Below are positions 63,946 to 64,000 of a stretch of 64,000 nt of DNA, in pieces (position 1 is the stretch's first letter; each line of letters starts with the position of its first letter). Under the pieces are notes generated by a model. That model searched no databases, was not told the DNA's origin, and was given only the letters and a program-made list of their open reading frames with translations. Origin of the DNA: Cryobacterium aureum (GTDB taxonomy: Bacteria; Actinomycetota; Actinomycetes; Actinomycetales; Microbacteriaceae). The DNA lies in NCBI RefSeq assembly GCF_002954245.1, contig NZ_PPTG01000029.1:310001-374000 (forward strand), in the 5' to 3' direction. Made by a program: the position numbers and the translations under genes.

Positions 63946-63976
63946 ATCGCTGACATGCCAGGCCTGGATCTTGACC

Positions 63977-63997
63977 GGGGATGGGATCTCCATCCCC
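63977..63997 (+). terminator. Hairpin after mftA, possible attenuator
   Basis: GGGGATGG (63977-63984) and CCATCCCC (63990-63997) form a perfect 8-bp stem with a 5-nt loop, 31 bp after the mftA stop. The window ends directly after it. A leaky terminator here would give more precursor peptide than modifying enzymes. Confidence 0.55.
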
Positions 63998-64000
63998 AGG

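Overview
The window is high-GC actinobacterial DNA, most likely from a member of the Microbacteriaceae. Pointers are a mycofactocin precursor gene, a NucS-type nuclease end, leaderless genes with a TANNNT box 6-7 nt before the start codon, and many copies of the word GCGGATGC or its complement. No tRNA, rRNA or CRISPR array was seen.

Layout. 1-7.5 kb: end of nucS, a HAD phosphatase, an FAD amine/amino-acid oxidoreductase, the ribulose-monophosphate pair hxlA/hxlB, a LuxR-type regulator with a degenerate kinase-like ATPase fold, and thiC behind a TPP riboswitch. 7.5-16.2 kb: a tight minus-strand operon (GntR regulator, DUF1989, PxpA, fused PxpB-PxpC, biotin carboxylase with carrier domain) divergent from an amino-acid-type ABC importer whose permease and ATPase are one protein; repeated TTGTTGAACAA-type palindromes sit between them. 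16.2-31 kb: a SARP/BTAD regulator and a two-component pair next to an extracellular oxidative set: a Tat-type multicopper oxidase, a secreted Ig/fibronectin protein and a 1958-residue animal-type heme peroxidase with calcium-binding repeats. 31-46.6 kb: a TetR/acyl-CoA dehydrogenase/acyl-CoA ligase unit, a UvrA-like ABC protein, two MFS transporters, a LysR regulator, valine-catabolic mmsB-mmsA, an EI24 protein and a b-type cytochrome membrane protein.

46.6-61.4 kb is an accessory island: an Hhe-type DUF4011/helicase/Vsr/DUF3320 protein, a twice-frameshifted DUF4352 membrane gene, a small coiled-coil membrane protein, a SIR2-HerA operon with a third KTSC-domain gene, and an IS21-family element flanked by a perfect 5-bp target duplication. 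The element split an 80-codon gene whose frame is restored when it is removed in silico.

61.4-64 kb is the edge of a mycofactocin locus: mftG and mftR on the minus strand, mftA on the plus strand, a perfect palindrome between mftR and mftA, and a hairpin just after mftA.

How it fits together (inference): hxlAB can fix formaldehyde and mycofactocin enzymes oxidise alcohols, so the two ends of the window could serve C1 or alcohol metabolism. The Pxp/biotin-carboxylase cluster looks like a complete uptake-and-hydrolysis unit for a cyclic amide or urea/guanidine-like compound. The multicopper oxidase/peroxidase block looks like an extracellular oxidation system. The island carries anti-phage functions.
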